Part shown: in pieces, positions 11,621-22,070 of the stretch | Layout: each line of letters starts with the position of its first letter | Position numbering within the stretch: position 1 is the stretch's first letter | Origin: Candidatus Arsenophonus triatominarum | GTDB taxonomy: Bacteria > Pseudomonadota > Gammaproteobacteria > Enterobacterales > Enterobacteriaceae | Reading direction: 5' to 3' | Assembly: GCF_001640365.1 (NCBI RefSeq) | Contig: NZ_LWMI01000014.1 | Coordinates: 62,001 to 126,000, forward strand | DNA: 64,000 bases | The notes under the pieces: model-generated | The model's database searches: none | Seen by the model: the letters and a program-made list of their open reading frames with translations, nothing else | Told to the model about the DNA's origin: nothing | Translations under genes and position numbers: made by a program

Positions 11621-12262
11621 ATGGCTGATCCAGCACATAAGGGTGCTATTGTAGGTATATCTGGTGCTTCAGCATCGGGTAAAAGTCTTATTGCGAAAAC
11701 GCTTTATCATGAATTACGTACTCAAGTGGGTGACCACAATATTGGTGTGATTACTGAGGATTGTTACTATCGAGATCAACATGACATTCCGATGGAAGAA
11801 CGAGTGAAAGTAAATTACGACCATCCCAACTCAATGGATCATGATTTGCTTTTTCATCATCTTCAATTGTTGAAGGCAGGAAAAGGCATTGATCTGCCAC
11901 AATATGATTATACTCAGCATACGCGTAAGCGAGAGACCATTTTTTTTCAGCCTAAAAAAGTGATTATTATTGAAGGTATTTTATTATTAACCGATAAGTG
12001 CTTACGTAATAATATGGATTTTTCCATTTATGTTGATACGCCACTGGATATTTGCTTAGTAAGAAGAATTAAACGGGATGTCAATGAACGAGGAAGAACA
12101 TTAGATTCTGTTATTGAACAATATACTAAAACTGTTCGTCCAATGTTTCTTCAATTTATTGAGCCATCGAAACAATATGCAGATATTATTGTTCCTCGTG
12201 GCGGAAAAAATCGAGTGGCGATTGATATTCTAAAAGCAAAAATAGAGGAGTTCTGCCAATAA
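11621..12262 (+). CDS. udk: Uridine/cytidine kinase
   Basis: A 213-residue P-loop kinase that phosphorylates uridine and cytidine in pyrimidine salvage. Motifs: Walker [18 protein letters not shown] (residues about 13-29), [33 protein letters not shown], and the lid region [21 protein letters not shown]. Length equals the E. coli enzyme. Followed after 43 bases by dcd, so the two nucleotide-metabolism genes are probably co-transcribed. No defect is visible. Confidence 0.96.
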   Translation: MADPAHKGAIVGISGASASGKSLIAKTLYHELRTQVGDHNIGVITEDCYYRDQHDIPMEERVKVNYDHPNSMDHDLLFHHLQLLKAGKGIDLPQYDYTQHTRKRETIFFQPKKVIIIEGILLLTDKCLRNNMDFSIYVDTPLDICLVRRIKRDVNERGRTLDSVIEQYTKTVRPMFLQFIEPSKQYADIIVPRGGKNRVAIDILKAKIEEFCQ

Positions 12263-12305
12263 TTATCTATAAATAGATTAGGCATTCTCGCAAGGAGATG
12301 GAAAA

Positions 12306-12908
12306 ATGCGACTTTGTGACCGTGATATAGTTAAATGGCTTGATGAAAAGAAATTGGTTATTGAACCACGCCCATCAATCGAACGGATCAATGGGGTAAC
12401 CGTTGATGTTTGTTTAGGCAATAAATTTCGAATATTTCAGGGCTATACTGCACCTTATATCGATCTTAGTGGGCCCAAAAATGAAGTTAATGCTGCATTA
12501 GATCGGGTGATGAGTGATGAAATTACCTTAAGCCATAATGATGCGTTTTTTTTGCATCAGGGTGAATTAGCATTGGCGGTCACTTTAGAATCAGTCACTT
12601 TGCCTGATAATGCTGTTGGTTGGCTTGATGGCCGTTCTTCTATTGCTCGCTTGGGATTGATGGTGCATGTTACTGCTCACCGTATTGATCCCGGTTGGTG
12701 CGGTCAGATTGTGCTAGAGTTTTATAATTCAGGTAAACTGCCATTGGCACTACGGCCGGGTATGGTTATTGGCGCATTAAGTTTTGAAGTTTTATCTGGT
12801 TCAGCTGAGCGCCCCTATAATCGCCGTCAGGATGCAAAATATAAAAATCAACAAGGTGCAGTAGGGAGTAGAATTAGTGAAGATGATAAAAGTAATCATA
12901 AATTGTGA
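12306..12908 (+). CDS. dcd: dCTP deaminase
   Basis: A 200-residue homotrimeric enzyme converting dCTP to dUTP, the main source of dUMP for thymidylate in enterics. The family signature is present: [15 protein letters not shown], the catalytic segment [27 protein letters not shown], and [17 protein letters not shown] strong ribosome-binding site (AAGGAGATGG) sits before the ATG. It is a few residues longer at the C-terminus than the 193-residue E. coli protein (tail [10 protein letters not shown]). Lies between udk and asmA, as in E. coli. Confidence 0.96.
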   Translation: MRLCDRDIVKWLDEKKLVIEPRPSIERINGVTVDVCLGNKFRIFQGYTAPYIDLSGPKNEVNAALDRVMSDEITLSHNDAFFLHQGELALAVTLESVTLPDNAVGWLDGRSSIARLGLMVHVTAHRIDPGWCGQIVLEFYNSGKLPLALRPGMVIGALSFEVLSGSAERPYNRRQDAKYKNQQGAVGSRISEDDKSNHKL

Positions 12909-13048
12909 GATTTTAAGTTAATTAATTCGGTGTTTCGCTGAAATCATGCTATAACCAAAATAATTTTATTTTTTCAGGTTACGGAAAATAAGCTATCTAA
13001 AGATGAAGTCATTAATTGTTTGTTTGAATACCATTGATGGAGACAGTG

Positions 13049-14872
13049 ATGAAACGATTTTTGACCACATTAGTTATTCTGATGGTGGTTATTTTAGCAG
13101 GCTTAACGGCGCTAGTGTTGCTAGTTAATCCCAATGATTTTCGTCACTATTTAATTGATAAAGTTGAACAAAAAAGCGGCTATCATTTAGTTTTTCAAGG
13201 CGAAATGCGTTGGCATGTATGGCCCAGCCTAAGTATTATTACTGGGCCGATTTCACTCACCGCGCAGGGCGCGACTAAGCCGGCCATTAGTGCAGATAAC
13301 ATGCGGCTTGATGTTTCCTTGTGGCCGTTAATTTCCCACCAACTTTCTGTTGAACAGATAGTAATCAGTAATGCAGTTTTGCGCGCTACTCCAGATAGTG
13401 AAGCAAAATCAAATCCTGATGCCCCAATTGCTCCAGAAGGCCTTAACCGTATTAGTAGGAAAAATAATAATGATAGCAAATGGTTATTTGAGATTAATAA
13501 AATAAAACTAACTGATAGTTTGTTAATTTGGCAGTTGGATAATGATACCCAGCTAAATATGCGTAATATTATGTTGTCGCTCAGAAGGGAAGATGATCAT
13601 TTTATTAGCGTTAATTTTAGTAGCAATGTAAGTAAGGATCAGCAAGATCTCATTTTTTCTTTAAAAAGTAAGTTAAATATTGCAGATTATCCGCATCAGA
13701 TTGCAGGAGAAATTAATCAATTAGAATATAAAATTAGTGGTATTAATTTACCAACAGATGGCATTAACGGCAATGCAACTTTATTGTTTGATTATTTGCA
13801 TGATCAACAACCAATATTAACCCTGTCTAATTTAGCTATTGACGTTAATGATAGTAATTTAACTGGAAATTTAGTTGCTTATTTAGGTAAATCACCAGAT
13901 TATCAATTAAATATTACTTCCACAAAACTGGATCTAGATAAGATTTTAGGTTGGCAATCTTTATTACAACCTTTAACAGAGACAAAGATAACGCCTCAAG
14001 TAAGTACTAAGCCTGTTATTGCGACGGTTGAAACCGATAGTTATGATTTAAGTTATTTAAAGCAATTTCCATTTCAAGCAACAATCTCTGCCGATAAACT
14101 TATATATCGAGGTTTAGTTGTTGATAGCTTTAAGTCTAAGATAACCAATAAAAAAGCGTTATTAAATGTTAGTCAATTAGAAGGTGGATTATTAGGTGGA
14201 AATTTTGAATTACCTATAAGTTTAAATTATCAAAATAGTCCGGTTATTGTCACGGCTAAACCCAAATTTAATCATGTTAAGTTAGCTCCTTTGCTGCAAT
14301 TCTTTGACATGCCGACCAAACTAGATGGTTCATTGATGTTAGCAGCAAATTTATCAGGGCCTGGATATGATAAATTTGCGCTGCTAAATTTTTGGTCCGG
14401 TAACGCTAATGTGATGTTATTCAAGGCACAGTTAACAGGATTAAATATAGCTTCACTGATCCAACACGCCTTTTCACGCCTTACTGATAAAATTGATACT
14501 CCGCAAAATCTTGACGATAATACTCAAATTGAAAATTTAACCGTTGATACAAAACTTAATAAAGGCATGCTATCGTTCTCAAATCTGGTTGCTTCTTCAG
14601 ACGCTATGAGTATCGATGGTAACGGTTGGCTAAATTTAGCGGGGAAATCAGCAGACGTGAAATTGCTGGTTAATATCAATAAAGGCTGGCATGGAAATGA
14701 TAATTTTATTAATAAAATTAATCAATTGGCCATTCCTCTGCGTATTTATGGTAAGTGGAAAAATTTACAATATCAATTGAATATTGAAAAATTGCTGCGT
14801 GATGAGTTTCAATCACAAGCTAAAAAAGCACTGGATAGTTGGTTAGAAAAAGAAGTTAAATCGCAAAATTAG
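13049..14872 (+). CDS. asmA: AsmA-family outer-membrane assembly protein
   Basis: A 607-residue AsmA protein. The family consists of inner-membrane-anchored, largely periplasmic repeating beta-groove proteins that influence outer membrane lipid and protein composition. The start MKRFLTTLVILMVVILAGLTAL is an uncleaved signal anchor, followed by VNPNDFRHYLIDKVEQKSGY and FQGEMRWHVWPSLSI, the conserved AsmA N-terminus. I chose ATG 13049 because GGAGA lies 5 bases upstream and homologues start at MRRFL; in-frame TTG/ATG codons at 13034 and 13037 are less likely. It is downstream of dcd, as in E. coli, and ends before a strong hairpin. Confidence 0.93.
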   Translation: MKRFLTTLVILMVVILAGLTALVLLVNPNDFRHYLIDKVEQKSGYHLVFQGEMRWHVWPSLSIITGPISLTAQGATKPAISADNMRLDVSLWPLISHQLSVEQIVISNAVLRATPDSEAKSNPDAPIAPEGLNRISRKNNNDSKWLFEINKIKLTDSLLIWQLDNDTQLNMRNIMLSLRREDDHFISVNFSSNVSKDQQDLIFSLKSKLNIADYPHQIAGEINQLEYKISGINLPTDGINGNATLLFDYLHDQQPILTLSNLAIDVNDSNLTGNLVAYLGKSPDYQLNITSTKLDLDKILGWQSLLQPLTETKITPQVSTKPVIATVETDSYDLSYLKQFPFQATISADKLIYRGLVVDSFKSKITNKKALLNVSQLEGGLLGGNFELPISLNYQNSPVIVTAKPKFNHVKLAPLLQFFDMPTKLDGSLMLAANLSGPGYDKFALLNFWSGNANVMLFKAQLTGLNIASLIQHAFSRLTDKIDTPQNLDDNTQIENLTVDTKLNKGMLSFSNLVASSDAMSIDGNGWLNLAGKSADVKLLVNINKGWHGNDNFINKINQLAIPLRIYGKWKNLQYQLNIEKLLRDEFQSQAKKALDSWLEKEVKSQN

Positions 14873-14900
14873 TTATTAGCTTAATATCCATAACAAATGT

Positions 14901-14930
14901 AACGCGCCATGATTAGCGCGTTATGTTTTA
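14901..14930 (+). terminator. Terminator after asmA
   Basis: AACGCGC and GCGCGTT form a 7-bp GC-rich stem followed by ATGTTTTA. The IS982 copy inserted directly downstream, its target duplication starting at 14929. Confidence 0.7.
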
Positions 14931-14935
14931 TATTA

Positions 14936-15941
14936 ACCTGAGTTCGGGATAAGCATTATCAATTATGCTTGAAGATATGTTCCTGCCACAGGTATCTTTG
15001 GTTTAGATGGAATTAAACAATATGCAACCCGCCCGGCTAATAAATTCACTACAAAGTCAGCAGGAGAGCGGTGCCGCGTATGCGCTATCTGACAAAGATT
15101 TTTAACTCATCAAATACCGTTTCAATGACAGAACGATGACGCAAGATGACTTTGTCGAAACAAGTCTGTTCAACAGGGCTTTATTTTCTTCTTGATATTC
15201 GTTATAAGGTTAATTCCCATTGTTTTCAGTTGCTGTTTCAGTGAAGCCGATAAATACCCTTTATCCGCATGCAAACAACCAGAAAGATCTTTTATCAGCT
15301 CAGGTAATGGTTTCCGATCTTCTGTGTTTCCTGGTGTAAGTCGAAAACTGAGTATTTCCCTCAAATGATTGATAATTACATGAAGTTTGAAACCAAAGAA
15401 CCAACCTGTTGAGGTTTTTCCTCGTTCAGCTATCCCATCGAAGACTTTATGCTGGCGAATTCGTAAGTTATCACACACAGCTATCGGAGTAGAATCGGCA
15501 ACCGACAGACCCGTGAACTTTCCCTTAATTGACTCAAACAGTGCCGTTAAAGCTAAGGTACTGCGCGGAAGTAACTCTACGCAGCGTGAATATGATGGCA
15601 AGTTAAGAAATTCCTTCCTGAGATATAAACGGACATAATAGAGATAAAATACCTTGAATTGGCTGAATCGGAGTTGATGAAACAAAACAACCAGTGTCAT
15701 CATTTCAGCCAATGAAAGCTGAGTAGACCGTCTACGACGCTTACTACCGTTATTCAGCAAAATTTCATACATTTTTGGCTCGAAGTCTTTACAAAAATCA
15801 TCCATCAGGCAATAAAGTTCAGTAAAATTTTCCATAATTGTTTAACAATGCTCTACTTTTTAGCTAGATTGTTAGAGTATTTTAACGAAATATGCGCATT
15901 CAACTATTTGAATAGTAAGACTTTCACTCCCGAACTCAGGT
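14936..15941 (-). mobile_element. IS982-family element, complete copy (a)
   Basis: 1006 bp with inverted repeats starting ACCTGAGTTCGGG, flanked by a perfect 7-bp target duplication TATATTA (14929-14935 and 15942-15948). It carries one minus-strand transposase. It sits between the convergent asmA and yegH genes, harming neither. Three other, more damaged copies occur at 23-25.5 kb and 43.9-47.3 kb. Confidence 0.93.
14985..15835 (-). pseudogene. IS982 transposase, frameshifted
   Basis: Starts at 15835 (MENFTELYCLMDDFCKDFEPKMYE) and shows the IS982 DDE residues VADSTPIAVCDNLRI, LHADKGYLSASL and, past the break, VIETVFDELKNLC. An extra base near 15173 (KKKIKPC then stop, where sister copies read MKPVEQTCFDK) shifts the frame. 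The last third, including the catalytic glutamate, is out of frame. Confidence 0.8.
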
Positions 15942-15974
15942 TATATTAAGGTAATATTTTGTTTAACATCATTT

Positions 15975-17531
15975 TTAGCCAGTTGCAGGGGGGGTAATCA
16001 ACACTTTTTTAAGGCGGTGGCTGGTGACTTCCAATGGTTCAAAAATCCAATTTTCAATTTTGATACGTTCACCTACCACAGGCATTCGTTGTAGATGCTC
16101 CATTAATAATCCGGCAATTGTCTCATATTCACGTTTTTCATCAAGCGTGATTGGCACATACAGGATCAGATCCTCTAAAGGCATAAAGCCATTAGCAACC
16201 CAACGGTTATCCTCTAATTGTTGAATATCATGACGAGAATCCACCTCTGCTTCGCTGATTGGCATATTACCGGCAATAGTTTCTATAATATCCGTCAGCG
16301 TAACAATTCCCTCGACAGAGCCAAATTCATCAACAATAAAGGCAAAATGGGTATGAGCTTTACGAAACTGCTCTAATGCCTGAAGTAGTGATAAGCCTTC
16401 AGGGAAAATTAGTGGCTGAGTAATTAAGGCATGTAAGTTAAGTTTTTGCTTTTTTAATTGTTGATTTAATATGTCGATAACGTGTATAACCCCGACCGGT
16501 TCATCGCTTATCGATTCATCCGTAACAACAAGACGGGTATGTGGTGTTTTTTCTAGCAATGAAAGTAGCTTATCCGCAGGCTTGTTGATATCAATATATT
16601 CAACGTCATGGCGCGAAGTCATAATACTACTAACATTACGTTGAGCGAATCCTAATAAACGAACAATCATTTGTCGTTCTTGTGGATCAAAAATACCATT
16701 ATTATCAGCGATTAAATCAGAGGTGCGATGATCTAATTCAGCGCGTTCATGTTGACCATCTAAAACTCGCAATACTGCTTCAGCGGTTCTTTCCCGCAGT
16801 GATTTGGTGCCTTTTAAAAAACGGCGTCGATTAAATAATGCAAATTGATTAAGTGATTCGATCATAATAGAGAAACCAATAGCAGCGTATAAATAGCCTT
16901 TCGGTATCAAATAACCAAATCCTTCAGCAACTAAGCTAAAACCGATCATAAGTAAGAAACTGAGACAGAGAATAACAATAGTTGGATGAGTATTAACAAA
17001 CAGGGTTAATGGTCTACTAGCGATAATCATTAAGATTATAGCAATAGTGACTGCAGCAATCATAATGCCAATATGTTCAACCATACCTACGGCAGTGATT
17101 ACCGAATCAAGTGAAAAAATAGCATCTAATACAATAATTTGTGCTACAACAGCCCAAAATTTAGCCGTTTTGCGTTGTTTGCCAGATTGTTCATCTTTAC
17201 CTTCTAACCGTTCATTAAGCTCCATAGTGGCTTTAAAAAGCAGAAAAAGCCCACCACCAAGCATCAGAATATCCCGCGCACTAAATGGGTGACCCCAAAT
17301 ATTAATGATAGGATTGGTTAGTGAAACGAGTAAAGTGAGACTAAACAATAAGATGATGCGCATAAATAGTGCGCAGATTAAACCAGTTATTCTTGCTTTG
17401 TTACGTAATTTAGCCGGTAATTTATCAGCTAAGATAGCGATAAAGACTAAATTATCAATGCCAAGCACGATTTCGAGTACGATAAGAGTAAGAAGTCCCG
17501 CCCACATTGTAGGATCAGCGATCCATTCCAT
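15975..17531 (-). CDS. yegH: YegH-like TerC/CBS/CorC-HlyC transporter-family protein
   Basis: A 518-residue membrane protein. An N-terminal TerC-type domain has seven or so membrane segments, with acidic motifs [20 protein letters not shown] and [19 protein letters not shown]. It is followed by a CBS-domain pair (about 300-420; [32 protein letters not shown]) and a C-terminal CorC_HlyC domain. Architecture and length match YegH of enterobacteria. Substrate is unproven; TerC/CorC relatives are linked to metal ions. It converges with asmA across IS982 and is divergent from gnd. No lesion is visible. Confidence 0.9.
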   Translation of the reverse strand: MEWIADPTMWAGLLTLIVLEIVLGIDNLVFIAILADKLPAKLRNKARITGLICALFMRIILLFSLTLLVSLTNPIINIWGHPFSARDILMLGGGLFLLFKATMELNERLEGKDEQSGKQRKTAKFWAVVAQIIVLDAIFSLDSVITAVGMVEHIGIMIAAVTIAIILMIIASRPLTLFVNTHPTIVILCLSFLLMIGFSLVAEGFGYLIPKGYLYAAIGFSIMIESLNQFALFNRRRFLKGTKSLRERTAEAVLRVLDGQHERAELDHRTSDLIADNNGIFDPQERQMIVRLLGFAQRNVSSIMTSRHDVEYIDINKPADKLLSLLEKTPHTRLVVTDESISDEPVGVIHVIDILNQQLKKQKLNLHALITQPLIFPEGLSLLQALEQFRKAHTHFAFIVDEFGSVEGIVTLTDIIETIAGNMPISEAEVDSRHDIQQLEDNRWVANGFMPLEDLILYVPITLDEKREYETIAGLLMEHLQRMPVVGERIKIENWIFEPLEVTSHRLKKVLITPPATG

Positions 17532-17766
17532 AAAATTTATTTTACCTTCTAATATGACGGCTTATGCCGACTTTTAGAATAATGGACACTTTGAACAAAA
17601 ATTTCAATATAATAACGTTTTTTTAATCGTTTTTAGCCGAAATTATAGTGTCCTTGAAGGCATGAAATCACTATCACCCAAACTATAGAGTAAGTTAATA
17701 TATCAATACGTAAAAATATATTTGCTCGTTAATTGTGGGTAATGAATTGTCAGACAGGAGTTTTTC

Positions 17767-19185
17767 ATGTCAAAACAACAAATTGGTGTAGTTGGTATGG
17801 CTGTTATGGGACGTAATTTAGCGCTCAATATTGAAAGCCGAGGTTACTCTGTTTCGGTTTTTAATCGTTCTAAAGAAAAAACCGATGAAGTGATCGCAGA
17901 AAATCCAGGTAGAAAATTAATCCCCTGTCATACAATTGAAGAATTTGTTGATTCATTAGAAAAACCACGTCGTATTTTATTAATGGTAAAAGCGGGTGCG
18001 GCGACAGATAAAACCATAGCTTCCTTAACACCTTATCTGGATAAAGGTGATATCCTAATCGATGGTGGTAATACTTATTTTCAGGATACTATTCGACGTA
18101 ATCAAGAACTTTCAGCACAAGGGTTTAACTTTATTGGAACTGGCGTTTCTGGTGGTGAAGAAGGTGCATTAAAAGGGCCTTCTATCATCCCTGGTGGACA
18201 GAACAGGCTTATGGTTTAGTAGGCACCTATTTTGCAACAAATTGCAGCTAAGGTCGATGGTGAGCCCTGTGTCAGTTATATTGGTCCCGATGGTGCAGGT
18301 CATTATGTAAAAATGGTGCATAATGGCATCGAGTATGGTGATATGCAGCTTATTGCTGAAGTATATTCAATACTTAAAAACGCATTAAAATTAAATAATG
18401 AAGAATTAGCCGATATTTTTACTGAATGGAATAGAGGGGAATTAAGTAGTTATCTAATCGAAATTACGGCCGATATTTTTCGTAAAAAAGAAGACCAGAC
18501 CGGTAATTATTTGATTGATGTCATATTGGATGAAGCCGCTAATAAAGGAACAGGAAAATGGACCAGTCAAAGTGCTTTAGACTTGGGAGTACCTGTTACG
18601 CTTATTACTGAATCGGTATTTGCGCGTTATCTCTCTTCTTTAAAAGAGCAGCGGGTGCGGGTGGCAGCAGCAAACATCCTGAGTGGGCTGGCTGTTAATT
18701 CATTTAACGGTGATAAGCAGGAATTTATTGAAAAAGTTCGTCGGGCACTTTATTTAGGTAAAATTGTTTCCTATGCACAGGGTTTTCAGCAATTAAGAGC
18801 AGCATCGGATGAATATCAATGGCAGCTAAATTATGGCGAAATTGCCAGGATTTTCCGAGCCGGTTGTATTATTAGGGCGCAATTTTTGCAAAAAATTACC
18901 GATGCCTATAGCCAAAACCCATCTCTAGTAAACTTAATGTTAGCGCCTTATTTTAAGAACATTATTGATGAATACCAGCAATCATTACGGGATATTGTCT
19001 GTTTTGGTATACAAAATGGTATTCCATTACCTACGCTTACGGCAGCAATTTCTTATTATGATAGTTATCGCTCTGCTTTTTTACCGGCAAATTTAATTCA
19101 GGCACAACGTGATTATTTTGACGCTCATACTTATAAACGGATTGATAAAGAGGGTATCTTTCATACTGAATGGTTAGAGAAATAA
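17767..19185 (+). pseudogene. gnd: 6-phosphogluconate dehydrogenase with two internal stops
   Basis: Encodes the oxidative pentose phosphate enzyme that makes ribulose 5-phosphate and NADPH. The N-terminus has the Rossmann motif [20 protein letters not shown], and the body has [37 protein letters not shown] and [16 protein letters not shown]. At 18217-18222 two consecutive in-frame TAG codons interrupt it. Reading CAG-GCT-TAT-GGT-TTA-GTA in the adjacent frame restores the expected residues, and the original frame resumes at about 18223. A compensating deletion/insertion pair around a 20-base stretch explains this. Overall span equals 473 codons, near the normal 468. It may be a very recent pseudogene or a sequencing artefact. 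Confidence 0.85.
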
Positions 19186-19780
19186 GTCTAGCTAAACTGA
19201 TATAAAATCATATTGGATGGTCTTTATTGGCTTTGGGTTAGCACAAATGGGCATATTGATTTGCTGCTTTTTTTGACTTTAATTTTATATCTATTCAAAA
19301 ATAAATAGATTTGCACATTATATTGTAATATAAAATATATTATTTTTTATAAAGTAATTCTGATTTTTAAATAAATTTATTGTTTTTTTATAAAATAAAT
19401 GAACTTATTTGTTATTTGATAAAATTAACCATAAATAATTATGATTAATTTGCTATATTATGAAAATCACTAAAAGAAAAAGTTTATTTCTGTGAATTAA
19501 TAAATAAAATTTATTGTGATTTTTGTAATACATATCACAGTTTTAACATATGAAAATAACTTATTTTTACAATAAAGAGATAAAAATTAAAAGAATAAAT
19601 TGGATAATTTAATAAACTTATAAATTAATATTTATTATTAAGCTTGATAAAAATAAATATAGTTACTAATCTACAAATTTATATAATAAGTAGTTGTATG
19701 ATTTGTTAACGTGATTTTTTCATTTATAAGTTGTTAATTATTTTTTGTGTAGATATATTTCACTAATTGGATAATACAAT
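19186..19780. other. AT-rich intergenic region
   Basis: Nearly 600 bases of very AT-rich DNA between gnd and the broken anion transporter. I see no reading frame of note, no RNA-like structure and no strong promoter. It may be an eroded gene or the regulatory region of the transporter. Confidence 0.5.
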
Positions 19781-20118
19781 ATGGATAAATTGACCCCATT
19801 TAAACCTTTACCAACCATAATTGCTATTACAATCACTCTCATCATCTGGTTTATTATTTCTGCTCCTGATGGTGTTGAGGTAAATGCTTGGCAATTATTT
19901 GCGCTTTTTATTGGGACTATAATAGCTATGGTAAAGCCTTACCAATAGGTGCAATTTCCATTATCGCAATTGCTTTAATTGCTATTACGGGAGCAACTAA
20001 TCCTAATAATTCGACGGAAGCCATTAATGATGCATTGAGTGGTTTTTCAAATCAACTTATTTGGTTGATAGGTATTTCAATAATGATTTCTGTTAGTCTA
20101 AATAAGACCGGCTTAGTG
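19781..20118 (+). pseudogene. DASS-family anion/dicarboxylate transporter, N-terminal remnant
   Basis: Starts MDKLTPFKPLPTIIAITITLIIWF and continues VNAWQLFALFIGTIIA, then shifts frame near 19930. The second frame gives KALPIGAISIIAIALIAITGATNP and INDALSGFSNQLIWLIGISIMISVSLNKTGL. These are features of the divalent anion:sodium symporter family (CitT/TtdT-like). It breaks off at 20118, where an IS-end remnant follows, so only about a quarter of the protein is left. The exact substrate cannot be told. Confidence 0.7.
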
Positions 20119-20194
20119 TGTAGTAGCTCAGACTTGATCTAACATGTGCTGTATAAATAACCGGTATCTGTCAGATCAAGTCTGAGCTATTACA
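20119..20194. mobile_element. 76-bp remnant: two IS ends joined
   Basis: Left end TGTAGTAGCTCAGACTTGAT and right end (complement) TGTAATAGCTCAGACTTGAT form an inverted repeat of about 25 bp with two mismatches, separated by only about 25 bases. This looks like the termini of an IS whose body has been deleted. It separates the transporter remnant from the Rpn remnant. The family is not certain. Confidence 0.6.
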
Positions 20195-20315
20195 TCAAAA
20201 ATTGATTTAATCTCATCTGGCAACCAGATATCGAAAAAATCTTGCGCGGTTTCTTTTTCACTTAAAAAATTCCGAAATACAGCATCATGGGGCGTTGGAG
20301 TAAATTTTTAGTCAT
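20195..20315 (-). pseudogene. Rpn/YhgA-like recombination-promoting nuclease, N-terminal fragment
   Basis: On the minus strand from ATG 20315, after a one-base slip in the A-run, the frame reads KFTPTPHDAVFRNFLSEKET and AQDFFDIWLPDEIKSIFD. This is the N-terminal signature of the PD-(D/E)XK Rpn (transposase_31) family. It is cut off at 20194 by the IS-end remnant. Only about 40 residues remain, out of roughly 300. Confidence 0.65.
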
Positions 20316-20433
20316 CTGATATTTTCAATGTTTGCTAGCGTCAGGTTGAATTATGACAAACAAACAGGCTATATTAAATACGCTGTATATTCATCACATA
20401 ATCCAGCTTTAGTTAAAAACATGCCCTACTTGC

Positions 20434-20896
20434 TCAGGGGTATTTTTCAATGACTCGGACTATAAATCGGTATTTCTTCCGTTCTTCGAGCACTGCGCCC
20501 GTCTCTTTGGCTTTTTTCTCAACCACGGGTTTCGCACCAATAAAAAAACGCTCTATTTTTAAGTTTAATTCAGCATAATATATAAATAGACAAAATCTTA
20601 TAAATTAAAAACAACTTATTGTAATTTAAACAAATTTATACGTTTTAGTAACTTGCAAATTAACCATTGCTTCCAAGTCATTTCTGAAATTTTATATGCC
20701 TGTGCGAAACTCGTGTCAACTTCAAATAAACCGTGGACCATTTCATCATTGGGATACTCAGTCCCACTTAATGGCATCATATTAGCAGCGTTGGAGAAAG
20801 TTGTTAACTATTAGTTGTTAGTTGCGTGTAAGTGGTTTTGTGAAAGTCAGACCAAACAGGTAATTGACTATTTTGAATTGTGACTAATTTAGACAT
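20434..20896 (-). pseudogene. Phage-like small protein (copy 2) interrupted by a MITE
   Basis: With the MITE (20524-20715) removed, the minus strand reads MMPLSGTEYPNDEMVHGLFE then VEKKAKETGAVLEERKKYRF and a short tail to a stop near 20438. This is a diverged copy of the fragment at 4357-4546, with an internal deletion. Upstream an ATG at 20896, with ribosome-binding site ACGGAG, begins MSKLVTIQNSQLPVW, an antirepressor-like start that stops after about 30 codons. Both are prophage debris. The small protein's function is unknown. Confidence 0.45.
20524..20715 (+). repeat. MITE copy 3 (192 bp)
   Basis: Full-length element: left end CACGGGTTTCGCAC (one mismatch in the inverted repeat), right end GTGCGAAACTCGTG. 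It has a perfect 5-bp target duplication TCAAC (20519-20523, 20716-20720). Deleting the element and one duplicate restores the reading frame of the interrupted phage-like gene. Confidence 0.92.
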
Positions 20897-20984
20897 AACT
20901 ATTTCTCCGTAATTAAACGAATGGTTAAGGTTATTTTGACTTAAAAAAGCGTGAGTTAAAACTGAGATTTCAGCTAAAATTGTA

Positions 20985-21022
20985 ACTCACTATAAACTGT
21001 AACTAATTGATTTATAGTGAGT
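20985..21022. promoter_or_regulatory. 12-bp inverted repeat, possible operator
   Basis: ACTCACTATAAA and TTTATAGTGAGT form a perfect 12-bp inverted repeat separated by 14 bases, about 90 bases upstream of the antirepressor-like start at 20896. It has no T-run, so it looks more like a phage operator than a terminator. No protein partner is identified. Confidence 0.35.
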
Positions 21023-21187
21023 CAAATCGCTTGTTTTCGCCTGTAAATGCGTATATTAAATGAGCTATATTTTTAACTGATTGATATTTAAGTTTTATTT
21101 TTTTTATTTAATATCTTAATTGATATAAGTATAACTATATTAGTTTATTTATATTTTATCAGGAGGAGGAAGCTATGAAGTCGTATA

Positions 21188-22068
21188 TAGCTAGGCGACT
21201 TAATTTTGATTACAGCATATGTATTAAAAACAGGTCATCGATAGTGCATCCTGTTTCCATCTTTTTACGTTTAGCTTGAGACCATTTATGTTCTATAGGA
21301 TTTAAATCTGGTGAATACACAGGCAAATATTCTATCTGGTGTCCTGCGTTTATAATTGCCTGTTCAATATTCTTACCTTTGTGAAAGCTAGCGTTGTCCA
21401 TAAAAATAACAGAATTTTCAGGAAGTTCTGGGAGCAATATTTTTGTGATCCAAACATAAAAAACATCACGATTAATATTGCAATCAAATAATCCGATAGC
21501 AAAAAGGGTTGTTCCCAATAAAGCGCCAATAACATTTGTTCTTCCCTTAGCACCCCAGTTTTTCAGGCCAAAACAACGGTGACCTTTTGGGGAATAGCCG
21601 TGAGTTCGTGGAGTGTCATGTGAAAAACCACTTTCATCAATAAAAACAACAGATTTATCTTTTTTTTCATACTGTTGTCTTTTTTGCTGATGTGCCAGCC
21701 TGTCGCTTTCGTTGGTTTTTGGATGGAATAGAGTTTTTTTTATAGGTTAATCCCAGCTTTTTAAGGGATTGCCAAATAGTCTTTTTACAAACACCGAATC
21801 GCTCTGCCCGTTCCTTTTGGTAAGCATCTGGATACTGTTCCACATCTTTTGCTAAAGCATTTTTATCGAGCTTCCTCTTACGTGGCGTTGAATTTTTTGG
21901 CTCTGGTCGTTTAAGCCAACGTACTAAAGAGGCTTTTCCAATACGGAATTGTTTCGCAGTTTCTCGAATTGTTAAACCTTCGGCTTTCCTTACAGATATT
22001 ACTTTACGTCGAAAATCAATTGTATAACTCATAACACACCTTGTAATCAAAATTAAGTCGCCTAGCTA
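21188..22068 (-). mobile_element. IS630-family element, copy 2 (881 bp)
   Basis: Intact ends (TAGCTAGGCG / CGCCTAGCTA) with TA on both sides. The right flank is the interior of an IS256 transposase (GGCATGAGTTATCG), but the left flank is unrelated DNA. The missing IS256 5' half suggests that this IS630 is a recombination junction rather than a simple insertion. Confidence 0.93.
21210..22032 (-). CDS. IS630 transposase (two overlapping frames)
   Basis: The N-terminal frame (start 22032, stop 21667) has the helix-turn-helix region GLTIRETAKQFRIGKASLVRWLKRP. The catalytic frame runs on in the +1 frame to 21210 with FIDESGFSHD, FMDNASFHKG and SPDLNPIEHKWSQAK, the DDE triad of the IS630/Tc1 superfamily. 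The split is identical in all five copies, so it may be programmed frameshifting or an old mutation spread by a master copy. Confidence 0.8.
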
Positions 22069-22070
22069 TA

